Source of the DNA: Pelodera strongyloides
Lineage: Eukaryota; Nematoda; Chromadorea; Rhabditida; Rhabditidae
DNA: 64,000 bases
Direction of reading: 5' to 3'
Assembly (NCBI GenBank): GCA_036852015.1
Contig: JAANDG010000144.1
Location: 124,001 to 188,000, forward strand
This document shows, piece after piece, positions 13,801-27,659 of the stretch; within the stretch, counting starts at the first letter, position 1, and every line of letters begins with the position of its first letter. Below the pieces are notes generated by a model that saw nothing but the letters and a program-made list of their open reading frames with translations, was not told the origin of the DNA and ran no database searches. The translations under genes were made by a program, and so were the position numbers.

Positions 13801-15584
13801 CCATTGAATAGCATCCTCTATCCGGGAACACATGCACGTAATTGACATCATTCGGTTCCTTGGGTGCCCACTTGATGCAAGTGTGCGTGGAATATTCATT
13901 CATTGAAGCGGCGATCATCGATCGACTAAATGGCAATGCATTGGCTTAGTAAAACAGTACAGTACGCAGTCGACTGTAGTTCCTGTAGGTCCCCATCACT
14001 AAGAACTGACTGCAATTTGATAGTAACAACCCTGAATACTGTCCGTATTGTTCGTATGCTCTGCTCATCTCCCATTGCGCGAGGCTTATTCCCACACTAT
14101 TTCCAAACCGATTTGCGGACTAATCTCTTCCAAGAAAGGTGTGGTGACTTTGTTTACCTTCGAAGAGCAAAGTGTGCAAAATCTAGGACTTAGGCACCAT
14201 CTTAATGCAATGAAAAGCGTACGACGCCGTCTTTCGGTCCCAAAGCGGGATAGTCTACTTAGCCTTTGACCAAAACGGGGTTGCACTTGAAAAAGTGGTT
14301 TGCTGGTTTGCTCATGAGGGTGTTATGACTCTTTGTGTGGTGTTAAAGATTCGAAAACTATAATACGAGAGAAAAGAATGCGCATGTATTCTACTTAGAA
14401 AGTTTTTTTAAACTAACTAACTAACTAACAAACGAACTAATTACTTGGTTCTCGTCCATTAGATTGACTAAATTAGTTTTCATTCGTAAAATTGTCATTT
14501 GGGTGCTCATGATTAAATAACCCCATCCCATATCTTAGCCTAGTAGTTTGTTTCGGGGTGATTTCTGGACTGTGACTTGGCTTCCGGAACTGTGCGTCAC
14601 GCAAAATTTTCTATCCGCGTATTCAATTTCGACTGCGGGAGACGATAGTGTACGAGTTTGTTTTGGGTTTCTGGTGGACAAACATTCCCAGACTTCCCCC
14701 ATTGTCATTCAATACTGTATTCTGAAGGAGCCGATACTCTGCACTTTTTCAATCAATCGCACCGGGATATTTGCAGGATACAAGAGCGGGGGACTGTTTT
14801 AGATGCCTATATTAAGAACAAGATTCAGAGAAAGAACTCTACCAGTTTAAAACCAGTGCACGGCGACTGTGCAGCGACCAACACAATTCACACAAAGACA
14901 GTATCTTTGTTGTGGGAAAGAAAGGGGGCAAAACAGAGCTGTCAACCCCTCCTAGTGAAATACTGTCAGACGAACTGACCTGTACGAACTATATTGACTG
15001 GAGATTGTGTATGGAATGCGACCATTTGGCCACAATTGATGTCTATTCTTGATCGCATTGAATTGATTAACTCCAGACTTGTCGTTGATGTTACCTCCGT
15101 TAATAAATAACTCAACCGTAGACGCGTTGAGCTGCAAATAATTGTATTTATTACATCATAAAGATGCGCACAAAACACAAATTTTCGCAATGAATGAATG
15201 TTTTAGTTGCTGTATGATAATGCGGCAAGAACGTTTCGTTCGAAAGATAAACTGACGTGCTCGTTAGCGATGTCTCCCTCAAATCTGTTCTTCCCATACA
15301 TGGCATCGGAATCCCAGATATCTCCCTCTGATAATTGCAGACTATCTGCCATTTGACTGGCTAATTCAAAATCAGCTGGTGTGAGTACAGTCTCGTAGTC
15401 TGGAGTGGATCGGTCGAAGTACTAAAATATTTGAACTTCGTAAACTTCACGCAAGCATTTGCACAACAACCTATTAATAAAAAGAATGCAGAAAAAAACC
15501 AACTAGTGACTGATCCTTCATAGGCTTGCCCGGCAATGCGGACACAATCGTGACAGTGAATAAACTTAATAATATCCTCCCCAT
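10830..15584 (-). CDS. nas-15: Astacin metalloprotease with three ShKT domains (NAS family)
   Basis: Secreted zinc endopeptidase of the nematode astacin family. Exons: 15584-15504, 15421-15257, 15131-14980, 13925-13789, 13505-13347, 13120-13024, 12941-12832, 12522-12361, 12222-12154, 12076-11931, 11830-11667, 10989-10830; 533 aa with all phases closed. Signal peptide about 1-16, then a propeptide to about 120. The catalytic domain carries HELMHAVGFFHEQ (about 197-209, three zinc histidines and the catalytic Glu) and the Met-turn SIMHY (about 253). After it come Thr/Pro linkers and three six-cysteine ShKT modules (about 340-375, 407-445, 497-533). The last module ends in CGLC and the stop. An acceptor (tttttcag) lies 7 nt before the ATG. 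The subgroup with C-terminal ShKT corresponds to C. elegans nas-6 to nas-15. The symbol nas-15 rests on remembered synteny with T04G9.2 and needs a tree. Confidence 0.93.
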
Positions 15585-15593
15585 TGTTGAACT

Positions 15594-18500
15594 GAAAAAA
15601 TTGAAATTAAAAAAGTGATTGTGGGAACAGCGCGTTGTTAAAATATCTCGGCGGCCTGAACAATAATGGGAAGAACACGAGATGCCATTCATTCATCAAA
15701 ATAGGTAAAACTGAATTTGTGTGAGTTTCTGTCTTCTGTCCTCTGTGTACCCTAACAGTCTTTTCACGTGGGCAATTGGCGTACCTCCCAACGCGATTCT
15801 AAATTTGTCCCATTGTACATATAATGGGCGAACGACGTTCCGAACACTGGTCACTCCGTGAGCACAAAAAAAGAAAGGTGTGAACAACAACACCGCGTGC
15901 TTTCTATAGGATGGATCCGGAAATGGTTCTTCCGAGCAATTTGACAAAACATAGAGCGGCAACCAGTTAATCAGTGATTCGGGTGAAAACAGCGTGGGCA
16001 AAGCAAAGTTTGAAAAATTTCCCTATACAAAATTTCTTGTACAATACTCAACACAGGTAATGCTATATGATGTTGGACGTGCTAGGAGCTTAGCAAGGTA
16101 AGTGATAACCAGATACACTCGGCCTGAATTGATCCCCAAGGAGGTTGCTGGTTGAATAAACAAGATATCCAGGAGTCCCTCTTTGAGGATGGTGGATTCG
16201 TGCCCGTGTGTCGTCTCATGCTGTCGGTCTGCGTGCACATCTGATCACTGGTCCGACAGACACCCCACAGGCGGACATATTTGTTCATAAAAAGTGCTTT
16301 TCGACGCACATTCGTAGACACACACTGTCTGCGCGTCCGTGTTTTCTCCTGTATCCATTGTCTCCCTCTCTCGATTTCTCACTTGCACTCGTATTCTGTG
16401 AATCTGAACCAAAAATGGTAGCATCTCTCTGTCTCGCTTTTAGAATGTTTGTCGCTTTTTTTTGGCGGCCATTATCTTCGAAGCATTCTCTTGGGACAAA
16501 TAAGAAGTGGTTGATCACTATATTCTGTACATTACAACATGGACACTATCAACAACGGTGGGATAGAAAAATGGAACAATGCCGAGAAAGTTTTTATGGT
16601 GTAACAGTTGGTGGATTTAGTGCATTTGAGTATATGCCTCATTTATATATAATCTTCAACGAGGAAGATATGTCCATAAAGAAATACATATAATAAGATA
16701 TTTTAAGGATCAGGACCTTTTTAAACGAACAGTGGCATGTAGATTAAAGGCAGATGAGGTTTATGTCGTTTTATCTCGGATTCGTGTAGTTTTGAGTAGA
16801 TTTGTGTTGTGTGTGCATCGTAGACGTTTTCTGAGACCAGCGGGGACGGACTCACTGCTTCTCGAGTACCGCCGCTGGCTTTGTTTTCGCTCGCAAAAAA
16901 GCAGATTATCGGTGGTAGAACAAGTGTCCTCCGTAAGAGGAAAGGATAGACAAACATATCGAAGGACCGATGACATACAACTCAACGAGTGGAACAGTGC
17001 GCGCAAGAGCCGATTTAGCACTGATAGCTGATGATACTCTTCGCTTGAGGACAGCGAAGCAAAAAGTGGGGACAAATTACCATAGAATGAGAGCTTTTTT
17101 ATGCAAATGAATATTTATGCGTGCAAGTAGTTCACGATGCTTATTTTGAATTATGCCATGTTTCTGGCGCTCGGTATTTTTTTCTCAGGCACTATAACTA
17201 CACACCAGGGCGAAGACAATAAGTTTGAATACTACATGACCAAGAAACCGTACTGAATTATGGTAGAAACCGTACGGAACATTACAAATGCACAGCTGAC
17301 ATTATTGAAATTCAGAGTTAGTGAAATATTTCCAAAAGTGTTGGAAGTGTTGGACGAAAATACTGGGCCACCCGGAATGTTTTCTACCTGCAGGTTTTTT
17401 TTTCGCATCTGCGTGTTCGGTGTGTTTTGTCAATGGGAAACTAGTCTGCGTACGGCGTTTAAAGAAAAAAACGGCTCTTCAGAATTTGATGACGATCCTC
17501 AAAAGTGCAGACCACATATGCGTAGTGGATGAATCAAAGCACACAGTAAAGGTTTTTGGGAATACCGTCTGGGTATGACTGAACAAGACTGGATCTGTTG
17601 CGCAGCACTCTGCCGAAATTGCATGACAGTTGCTTGTATCTCTGGGAACTCCGACTCGACAAAACACCTCAAGCTCCAGCTCATAGCAACATTGCTAATT
17701 GTACAGTCTAGTGAGGAAAAGCAGAACAAAACTTAAGAACGACATTTATTTCGTACTGGTAATTTGGTCCCATTTATTGGCACATCTACTTACAGTTAGC
17801 AGAGTGAGCACTGCATATTTTTCCAAGAATAGAAAACAAATCGTCTGAACCAGACGTGAATCAACCTGTACCGCTAACCGAGGCCACACTGTCGGAGCAC
17901 GATGTGTGTGTGTGTTCTTTACTCTCCACCCCCAGAAATTTTTTGTACCCGTATTTACACAAATTGATTCTTCGAACTCCGACTCGACAAAAGATCATCT
18001 GGCAAAGAAATAGCAACATATTCAGTTACGGGGAAAAATATTGTTCAATTGTTTGGGCAGTTTGGTTATTTTTTGTAAGGAAGATACATGTCGTGACAGT
18101 GTGAATTGAATATTATTTGAGCGTGGCTCGGAACGGAACAAGTATGGAATGGAAAACATTCGTACGCTGCGTTACTTACATACACTGCCTGTTTTACTGT
18201 TTGTTTCTGGTAACCACAGGCGGTCTGAGGAAACAACAACCGAAATAGCCAGCAGAAGAGGGCAGAACATGGTTGAGGATTAAACTAGAAAAATTTACAT
18301 TGGCTTTAGGCACGCGCTAATTTCTGCGGTGTGAAAAAACAAGACTAGCAAATTTTCCTGCACATGCCGCCGACGTCACCCAGTCGAAACTGGAAGGAAT
18401 TGGCTAATATTACGGTAAAAGAATTTCACATATGATATATTTACATATGATAGCTCCGTGGGAATTCTAGTGGAATGAACATCTACAGCTACAATTGTGC

Positions 18501-21500
18501 CCAAATTGAAGCAATAATAGAGCTAGAAACCCTGCTACTGGTTGAGTCGTGGACGCCATTTTCACCTCCAGTTCGATTCACGAAAACTTGAGAAATGGCA
18601 CGAACAAATTCGGTTTTCAAGCTTTAATTGCATGATGGAAGGCTCACAACTTTCAGAACAAATTGCAATAAACAGCAGCAAAGGATACAAAATATTTCTA
18701 GAAATAAGAAAGAAGAGTTTCGAGCAATGGTTCGGCTTTTCGCGAGAGTTCAATACTTAGAAAACTTGATGAAGTTCAATGTTTTTGTACCAAATTTATG
18801 AAACCAATTATGAAATACTTTTGTGCGTCTGGCATCAGAATGCATGTGCTGATTGAGAGAAAGTGATTGTGTAGGGTGCGTATATATGTCGCCGGTACTT
18901 CCGGAGATAGACTCGAAAATAGAGAGCGGGACCATTGTCTGTGGGCCCTACAGGCGTCCTAGAGAGGAGCACCGCGCGTCCTTTTTTGGGATCGCCTTAT
19001 ATATTGGGACCAACGCGCTTGTATTGGGGAGGGGCCTGGGAGAGAGACAGAGACATGGTGGTCCGGTCAGCCAACTAATCACTCCTCATAAAGCTGCACT
19101 TCACCCACGACCTATCCAACCAGGGAACGAAAAGTCGTCTGATACGAAATTTGAAAATTTGGTTATCTTAGGGACCGGCGGTAAAGAAATTCCTTTCATC
19201 ATTAACACGGTAAAGTTGATGTGACAAACAATACACTGTTTTCCTGAAGCTCTAATACGAAATCGCCAATAAGTGTTGTAGGGTAAAACAGTTACTCAGT
19301 CATTAGTCTATCTAATATGTTTCCGAAAATTCCATTTCTTTCTTTGTAACAGACAATGCGGTCCCTTATCTACATTCAGTTCCCAGTCAAACGCACTTCT
19401 TCTAACTGTAAGGTATCACTATATTAATCTGCGTTTTGACCTCTATTACTTCCTTATTTCTGTTCTCTCACTACTTATCATTCTATGAGTTCTCCCTCAA
19501 AGCCTCGTTCTCTCACTGTTCATTACCTCTTTGCTCCAAAGTGAATGTTGAGTGTTTTCCCCTTGACAATGACCAACAATAAATGAATCAGACGTCAAAA
19601 GCTGACCCATGTATTGATGAAGATCAAAACAAACATAGGCTCAGTTAGAGTCATGCTTGCAAGCGGTGAATAAGTTAAGGCTAGCAACAAACTGTTCAAT
19701 GAAGGTTCCAGAGGATGACGCGTCTACGATGGGGGTACCTTGTAGCAAAATCGATGTTTAGTAATAAAATATAGTAATTTTTTGTTCGAAACATTCAAGC
19801 AGGCAAGCAAACCATGTAGATGGTGAAGATGAAAAACTGTCTTGCTAAAGTTGGTTTATGAAGAGATTAGGTACACTGAGCAGAACAAGTGAATACAATT
19901 TAAGGACGCACAAACTGTATGAAACGGGCAAGATTTGACATCTCCAAACAAAAACGTATTTTTATTTTTTTGCTTTCACCTGCAACGCATTGTCTTGTCG
20001 TTCTTTGCATCTTCCCCCGTGTAAATGAGTGGACTGAGATATTCTTATCTGTTTAGACCAACAATGAGGCCGGTCCTCTGCGGGCGAACTTGGAGATAAA
20101 ACCAGTGTCGCTTGTGCGGTATATCAGCTTCTCGAGTGCGCAAGACCTTTTTACGGAAACTGAGCTTTCTGTAAATCACGAATATAAATGACTACAACAG
20201 CAAACTGCAGAGGTCAGCTGTAAGCCACAATTTTTACAGTTGCACAATATATTTTAGCCTGCAAAGATGCATACTCATAGTAACACAATATGCCCACTGA
20301 TAATGTCGTGTCTTCTTAGCGTTGAGTCTTTTATATATCAAACTAAATAGACCCTTTTACATTTTCGTGTGCATATCTGTGATTTCGTGTGCATATTGCA
20401 ATATCATTAATTAACTGTTGGCTATTTATCAAGTATATACCTAACATAAATCGGTGATGCACGGTTTGGCTTCCTCTTCTAGGACAGGAATTACTGTGTT
20501 TTTTGAGTTATTGGATGTTTCCAAGCAAAGAAGACTGCTTACTTAGGAAACAACTCTTACTATTATGAAAGTATATATATATATATATACAGTTCTATAT
20601 GTTCTCTTTTCACATGCCGCATCATGAGAAAGTTACCATGCCCAATCCAAGCGGATTTCTAACGCAAATTTGATACCTGCATTTATTTCAAAATGAGTAA
20701 TACGCCATCGATTCATTAAGCATTCAAATCTAGCATTTTTGCTATTTTACATAACTATGAGTCTCTGTAGCTAACCTTCATTGACGAAACCTCAGTTAGC
20801 TGCAGCCTGTTTAAGTAAACGTTCTTCAGTGGAGGCTACACAGATCAAATTTTGCTTCAGTCTGTGTCCTTGAAGGAACATATGTTAACGTAGTTAACAA
20901 GCAATACACAACGGCAACGCGGCAACTCAGGTGGAGTACGAAGGGTATTGTCGTGACCTCGGGTATTTTATATAATACGCGCACTTAATTAGTGATATTG
21001 TTTCAATAAAGCACACTTTATTGCCACCAATTACAGATGATGCAGAATTTCTCTGACAAACTTTGTGAAGTCATTATTCCTCCATTGAATCCATTGATGG
21101 GCGCCAATGATTGTGCAAGCACTTATAACGACGACAGATAGTTTTCCAACAATAAGTCAACCATTTCTCACCCTTCGAATTTCAGCTATGTTGTGTGAGA
21201 TGGCTGGTTCTCCAACTCTGAATATATTTGTGGGACATCATCTGAAAGCAATATAGGAGCTAAGATATATCGAAGGCCCGGCCGCCGGCTGAAAAATTCA
21301 AGTAGGAGTCGCACGAGGAGAGTAGGAGAAAACGTACTGCTTATGAATACTAACTAACAACATCAATTTGTGTTCGTGCCGATAACCGTCGCAGTAAATA
21401 TTCAATCCAAAGCCACAAAAGGCGAAGAGTGCATCGATACACACTCCCGCTGACGTTCTTGAGTGAATTTTCCTTTTTAATGAGAGTCTATATATGTATT

Positions 21501-22525
21501 TCGGATTTTGTATGCAACAGTATTGGGCACAGTCCGTCAAAACATGCGAGCGAAAATTGCTAATAGCTGAGTAAATCACTACTTATTTGTGTTTGTTTGT
21601 TTTTAACAGTACCCCCACAGAATACGCACGTCCTGTTTCCAATCATCTTTCGATTTGTGCTATTAAGCTATAATATGTTCTCTTATTAAACTCCACATCT
21701 CCCTTTCGCCATTAGAATGACTGATAGGGCTTCGCAAACATGTTTTTTTTTTGAGATGCGTAACACATGAAAAAAAACAAGTGTAAACAAGTAAAAAATA
21801 CGTTTACCTTCAAACTTCATAATAAAAAACACGGAAACACGAAGCACACGAGCTATGCTCATAAAACGTCAATGATAAATGCTCACAAGAGATCTGAAGA
21901 AAAATGCACATGGACATATGATGTCGGTCCCGAGTACATGGATAGAGTCACCAATTTGTGATGTATAGTCTTTTATAATTAAAAGACCATAACTACCAAG
22001 AAGTGCACCAATCCTTAAAAAATGAACATAAAACAGCGTAACTAAAACCAACAGCGCCCTAAACACGTCTAAAACGGAGTAAAACTAATCGAGACTAAAT
22101 TTTAACAATGCTTTAGCAATCGAAACAAAATTTCAGACTACTATGTGAAGGTAGACATTCGGTACTCAAAAAGAGACAGATTAATTACACAATTTCGTCG
22201 AAAACGCATCAACCCCAGCCAATAACATTTGAATCACCAAAGACAATGTTTTTTGCTCATGCGCAAACACAACTAAGAGGCAACCAATTTCCCTGCTTGA
22301 GAAGAAAACACAACATAGACATAAAAATTCGATCACTGTCCAATAGGAATAATAATCCACCAGTTAAAGGCAGGAATTCTAATGTTACATTTCCCTTGGA
22401 ATCTGTAAAAAGACGTTGAACTTTCTCAAAAATGGGGGATACATTGAATGTCATACCTTCACACCTTTAATAAAAACTAATGGGGGATACATTAACGGTT
22501 CGGGCGGTTGCTCTTCACTGGAAAA
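15594..22525. other. Long spacer, no supported gene
   Basis: About 6.9 kb between the astacin start and the 3' end of the chromo-like gene. Open frames at 16208-16693, 17260-17578 and 18853-19224 show no splice context, recognisable domain or signal peptide. A patch near 18880-19110 is clearly richer in G and C than its surroundings. A (TA)n tract lies near 20572-20590. I see no tRNA, snRNA or transposon ends here. Confidence 0.5.
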
Positions 22526-25032
22526 TCACTTGCGGCTTTTCACGGACACCTGAAAACCACAAAGTAATGTAATTTGTAATCTAGGTGTACTCACGCTAAA
22601 TACAAAACTATGTGTATTCAAGCTTACAGTGAGCATAAGATCAGGCGAAACAGATAACCTTATTCACATAACAGATGTAGGAAACAATAGAGATATGTTA
22701 TAGACTCACCTTTTTTGGCTTTGGTGCCACCTGCTGGCGACAGAGACGACGAACAAGAGCCTAAAATATGCGAGATAGATTGTGACACTTTATTCTTGAT
22801 ACCCCCGGGGTGTCAATGATTGAGACCGGAAATCGAGGCCTAATTAAACTATAGATCAATCAGTAAAACGGGAAATGCGAACTAGTTTGATAAAAACGGC
22901 GTATTCCAAAAAGACGTTTTCAAAAGCAGGTAACAAACTTACGCGAGCCTTCTGGAACTCCTTAGTGTTTCCTTTACGCAGGCGGGAGAATGTGACTTTC
23001 TCGTGTTGATCATCACGCCCTTCCCATCCCTAAATGAAAAGCAAGCTAGAAGCCGAATCAGTGTTAATAAAACATAAGCAAATATTGATCTTTTTAGGAA
23101 AATCCAGAGACAAAACAATAGATAGTGTGCACAGACCTCGTAATCGATACGTGCCTTCTTCTGGTTTTCGTAAACTTCGACTACGGTCACTGGGAAAAGA
23201 TTCCCTTCCCAGGCACACAAAAGCTTAGCACCTCTCTGAAAGAAAAATGGGCATATAACACAACAAATTAACATTGGATTCAGATTGAACAAGAAAACAT
23301 GCCGACGTATAAACAATAGCATTGGAGGGGTGCAAAGTCTTACAAATTGCGGTCCGCCATTTGTTGACGCGGTTCGCCAAGAACAGAAATAATTATTTGC
23401 AAATTAATATACACACGTACCTTGATGTACTCGGTCGAACCAGGTGTCGAAGCTCCCGACCGTGCTACCGGGCTCCTTATCGGCATCTAAACAAATAACA
23501 TATATTAAGCTTATTTTGCCACTGCTTTTTTGTTCTGTTTGCCAATACAGGCACTACAAAGTGAAACATTCTACTTCCAAATCGCACAATCATGTAATAT
23601 TCACCTCAACGGGAGCTAAAAACGGTGGGTAAAGTTTCCTCGCCTTCGACACGAAAGCGGCGGCAAACATGACGGATCGAATTTCTGAGTCACAAGTTTC
23701 TATATATTTGCCACTAACTGTTTTTCGTAATATACACACTTACCCCATCCGGTGGCGTAACCCTACGACGCGGGCGTCTGCCTGTTCGCATCCAAACCTC
23801 TCTGATTGCCTAAACAAATAATTTAGTACAGCAAAACAATTTAGTATCAAACAAGTCAAATGGTAGAGAATTTCGCCGCAAGACGACTGAAATAAACAGC
23901 AAACAACATATAAAGGTTGCTAGCAGTAATATAAAAAACCTACTCTCGCCTCCTTGAGCATCCTTGCGGTGGCTCTTGACAGACGTTTGTACTTCACTTG
24001 CTCTTCGTTTCCCCACCCCTAAAGAAAATAAATTATTAAGGCAAAAAAAATTGTAATAAGCAAAAACATACAAAGGCCTAGGTTTTGTGGTCTGTTGGGT
24101 CTGTTGCCAGTTTTAGAGCTAGCAAAATAGGAATATTTGCAAATACCTCATAAGCTACAAGAGCTATTTGATTCCGCTTGGATTTCTTCTTGATGCGACA
24201 CTCAAAATAATCACCTTCCCAGGAGACCATACAGACGGCATCCTTCTAAAATAAAATAAAAATACACCGTTTTATCCAACTTATTGGTCCTTAGCAATGT
24301 TAACCTAGCAAATTGCAGAAATAAAACACAGACAATTTCGTTCCTCTGTTTAAATATTTATAAATGAACACAGAACTAGACCACTGACAGCTGAAACGGA
24401 TATGTTTTCTTCCGTTGATACAATAACATCAGCATGCGATTGAAAAAATAGAAAAGCAGGACACTTACCTTAATAAAGGTAAACGGTTTTGGCTCTTTTT
24501 CAGTGTCAGCGTGCTCCAAAAAGTCGGCCGGAAGGTCAAACGAGACTCTCTAAAACCGATACGTTAACAAACTCATTATACTAACAACTGAAATGGAATA
24601 ATATGCCGTCCATCTCGCACACGAACACAGAGACGCACGAGCAAACAAAGTGAGGCAAAATATAATCATATATTGCGAGTGAAACACTGGATGACTAACC
24701 GCCCGTGGTCCCTGTCCCGAAGTCTTCCCTTTAGACTTCGATTCTTTTCCTGAGGGCTTCTCTCTAGTATTCGATGCCTTTCCTGAGGACTGCTCCTTTC
24801 CCTTAGATCCCTTGCCTCCTGAAGTCTCGTCTTTTCCAGCAACCTTCTGAAATCAAAACATTTACCAATTGAAGTTCTTTAAATTTTTAGTTCGCAGTAA
24901 AAAAAAGTATCTAAACGCAGTTTGAACGAGTGAAAAAAATATATGTATTGACATCATATTATCAGGAAAAAATAAACATACCTTGCTGGATGTGGTACCC
25001 GAAGAAGATGATGCAGCCGGGGTGAGACGCAT
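22526..25032 (-). CDS. Protein with two chromo-barrel/Tudor-like units
   Basis: Probable nuclear reader or adaptor protein; function is inferred from fold-like motifs. Exons: 25032-24982, 24846-24700, 24549-24469, 24245-24147, 24018-23944, 23809-23744, 23486-23421, 23235-23137, 23029-22943, 22760-22710, 22549-22526; 281 aa, all introns phase 0. Residues 1-66 are a Ser/Gly/Lys-rich, probably disordered tail. Unit 1 (about 94-151: VSWEGDYFECRI..VAYEGWG) and unit 2 (about 196-257: CAWEGNLFPVTV..IDYEGWEG) share the W-E-G..Y-E-G-W pattern of MRG/MSL-type chromo barrels, with the YE|GW junction split by an intron in both. An Arg-rich linker (RTGRRPRRR) lies between them, and the C-terminus is basic. 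An acceptor (tttcttag) ends 2 nt before the ATG. It is too short to be a full MRG protein because no MRG domain is present. Alternative: a Tudor-type or RNA-associated protein. Confidence 0.8.
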
Positions 25033-25190
25033 CGCTAAGAAATAATTTTTCAGCATTTTCATAACTTACACACAATAGAGAATACATCACCGTGAAAAAT
25101 CATGAATATATGGAATGATGAGTGACAAATACAATAAATAGAAAGGAGCAAAGTTGTTTGCAAAAAAGAATCGTTTGGAAAAGAGAAGAG

Positions 25191-26354
25191 TACATTTATC
25201 CTAGACGAACTATACGCAGAAAATGTTATATGCGACAATTTTAATGATATATTAGAGGAATAGACATAAAGAAGTTAAATGAAGGAAGTAAATATGTGAA
25301 TATTCTCCATGTCAGCCAGCGCGGGTTAGTTCCAGAAATTATAACGTACGCAACCTCCGGAATAAACGCTAAGCAACCAAACCGCCGTCATTTGTAAACT
25401 TGCGTATACTTCAGACACGAATTCAAAAACATGCTGGTCGAAAAACAGCGGGAGTGTTCCATTGACATAAACAATGGAATAATATGGTTGCACAAACTAG
25501 GAAAATATTGGGAACACTTGCATGAAGCCGAAATCATAAAAGTAAAAAAAAAATTAAATGACAGTTACTTACTTTTGCTCGAAAAAATTGTAAGCTCCAT
25601 TCTTTTGGTTGTAAGAAGCATAAAGTGTTATATGCGAGAATTATTTAACAATATATTGGAGAAATATACATAAAGAAGTTAAATGAAGGACGTAAATACG
25701 CGAATATTCTCCTTAGTCAGCCAGCGCTTTTCCAAAAATTATAACGTACGCATGCTCCGCAATGAAAGCTAACCAACCAAACTGCCGTCATTTGTAAACT
25801 TGCGTACACTTCAGACTCGAATAGACAAAGCATGATGGTCGAAAAAGATGTTTCACTGACATAAGCAATCGGAGAAAATGGTTGCACAAACTACGAAAAC
25901 ATTGGGAACACTTGCATGAAGCCATAAAGGTAAAAAAAAATGAAATGACAGTTACTTACTTAGAAGGAATTGTAAGCTCCATTCTTTTGGTTGTAAGAAG
26001 CATAAAGTGTTATATGCGAGAATTATTTAACAATATATTGGAGAAATATACATAAAGAAGTTAAATGAAGGACGTAAATACGCGAATATTCTCCTTAGTC
26101 AGCCAGCGCTTTTCCAAAAATTATAACGTACGCATGCTCCGCAATGAAAGCTAACCAACCAAACTGCCGTCATTTGTAAACTTGCGTACACTTCAGACTC
26201 GAATAGACAAAGCATGATGGTCGAAAAAGATGTTTCACTGACATAAGCAATCGGAGAAAATGGTTGCACAAACTACGAAAACATTGGGAACACTTGCATG
26301 AAGCCATAAAGGTAAAAAAAAATGAAATGACAGTTACTTACTTAGAAGGAATTG
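25191..26354. repeat. Tandem repeat, 382-bp unit, three copies
   Basis: Units 25591-25972 and 25973-26354 are nearly identical and repeat with a period of exactly 382 bp, judged from the shared words taagctccattctttt and gttatatgcgagaatt. An older, diverged copy precedes them at about 25191-25590. Open frames inside are not conserved between copies, so the array is non-coding. It lies just upstream of the chromo-like gene. Confidence 0.85.
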
Positions 26355-27437
26355 TAAGCTCCATTCTTTTGCTGCTGCACAGTTCCAAATTCGCATGTGC
26401 TGCAAACTTCTCAGTTGATTAGTTGTACATAGAATAAATGTAACACTCATGGAAATTATAGTTTGCTGATTAATCACCATGAGAGTACACTTCAGGAAAT
26501 TTCGGTTCATTCACTCGGTAATTGGTATTGATTTGTTCGCTAAGCTCAACAGCTTTTATTATATTATATATATGATGATTGAAGTATAATTAAAAAAAGA
26601 CCTGGTACCATCAAGTCGTGTCTCCTCCATCGATTCCGCGGTAGTCCAAGAGAACCCTAAAAGTGGTAAGCAAAGGAGTTTTTTGTACAACGTACAGAAT
26701 GGGTTCTTCCTTTTTTTGGATTCTTTCTGATATCGATATGTACATACCATAGATATAATGCAACACGCAACATATATTTAGTTCTCCTTCTATGAATGCA
26801 TACCTTGCTCAACTGATGGCCTGTATTTAAAAAAGCTCCTTGCACAACCTTTAAACGTATTGCGCGAGAGAATTCTCACAGATTCGTTTTCTTCTCTTAA
26901 GTAGGGACATTAAGTTATCTGATTATGTATGCAACAATGTGTCCCTCCCTCGGTTATTGTCTTGCAAGGAATAATGTGCAAAGATGATGTACGCACATAC
27001 TATATCGCTGTTCTTATTCTTCTGATGATCCTGCCAGCACACAAGAAGTGGTGATATATTTCCAGCTAATGAAGTGACTTCCTTAATCAGGTAAATAAAT
27101 CATGAATAAGCAAATATGGTAAAAATAGACAGATTTTCGGGAAGGTTAAATCATAGATGGACAAATATACAAAGATAATTGTTGACGCTTGTATGAGAAG
27201 AGGAATTTATAAGCTACGGATTTGAGAATGCGTATAAATAAAACTATAATATCACATAATAGTTGTTTTCAGACAATATTTTCGTGTAGCACAAAGTAAC
27301 GGCTTTTAAAGTGCCCTTATTGCTTGATTAATATGAGGCAGGTTACAATTTCAATCGTAGTCTCCCAACGAGCGTCATATGAGTGTTTACTCGCATATTG
27401 TCTCGCAGCGAATTCACGTACAGTAGTACTCCAAATA

Positions 27438-27659
27438 ATGCTACACGCATTTTATTTTTCAATTCTGGTAGCTGCATGTATCGGGTTTGGTTTTGAATAC
27501 AGTGATCCACATGGGAGGTACGTTTCGACAAGCCTCAATAAATCTGTCTGCTCTACTTTACATACTTTTTAAATTAGAGGTTCTGCTGGATTTGCGCCAC
27601 TTCCTAGCGAGCAACATATTAGTAACCATAGTCAGTGTGCTGCCCGTGCCCATGGCTGA
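27438..27659 (+). CDS. Candidate small secreted peptide (53 aa)
   Basis: ATG at 27438 opens a short exon (27438-27517) with a typical signal peptide (MLHAFYFSILVAACIGFGF), ending at a gtacgt donor. After a 60-nt intron an acceptor (aaattag) starts 27578-27659, which keeps phase and ends in TGA. The mature part would be about 35 residues with a single cysteine. In the same frame just past the stop there is a Cys/Trp-containing stretch, so the true 3' splicing may differ. No family is recognised. It is the only open frame in this spacer with both a signal peptide and a donor. Confidence 0.3.

Noticed and set aside
16208..16693. Open frame of 161 codons on the plus strand
   Set aside because: It starts at GTG, lacks splice or signal features, and has low-complexity mixed composition with no family motif. 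The opposite strand is open as well.
25431..25673. 80-codon frame in the 382-bp repeat
   Set aside because: Not preserved in the other repeat copies, so not a gene.
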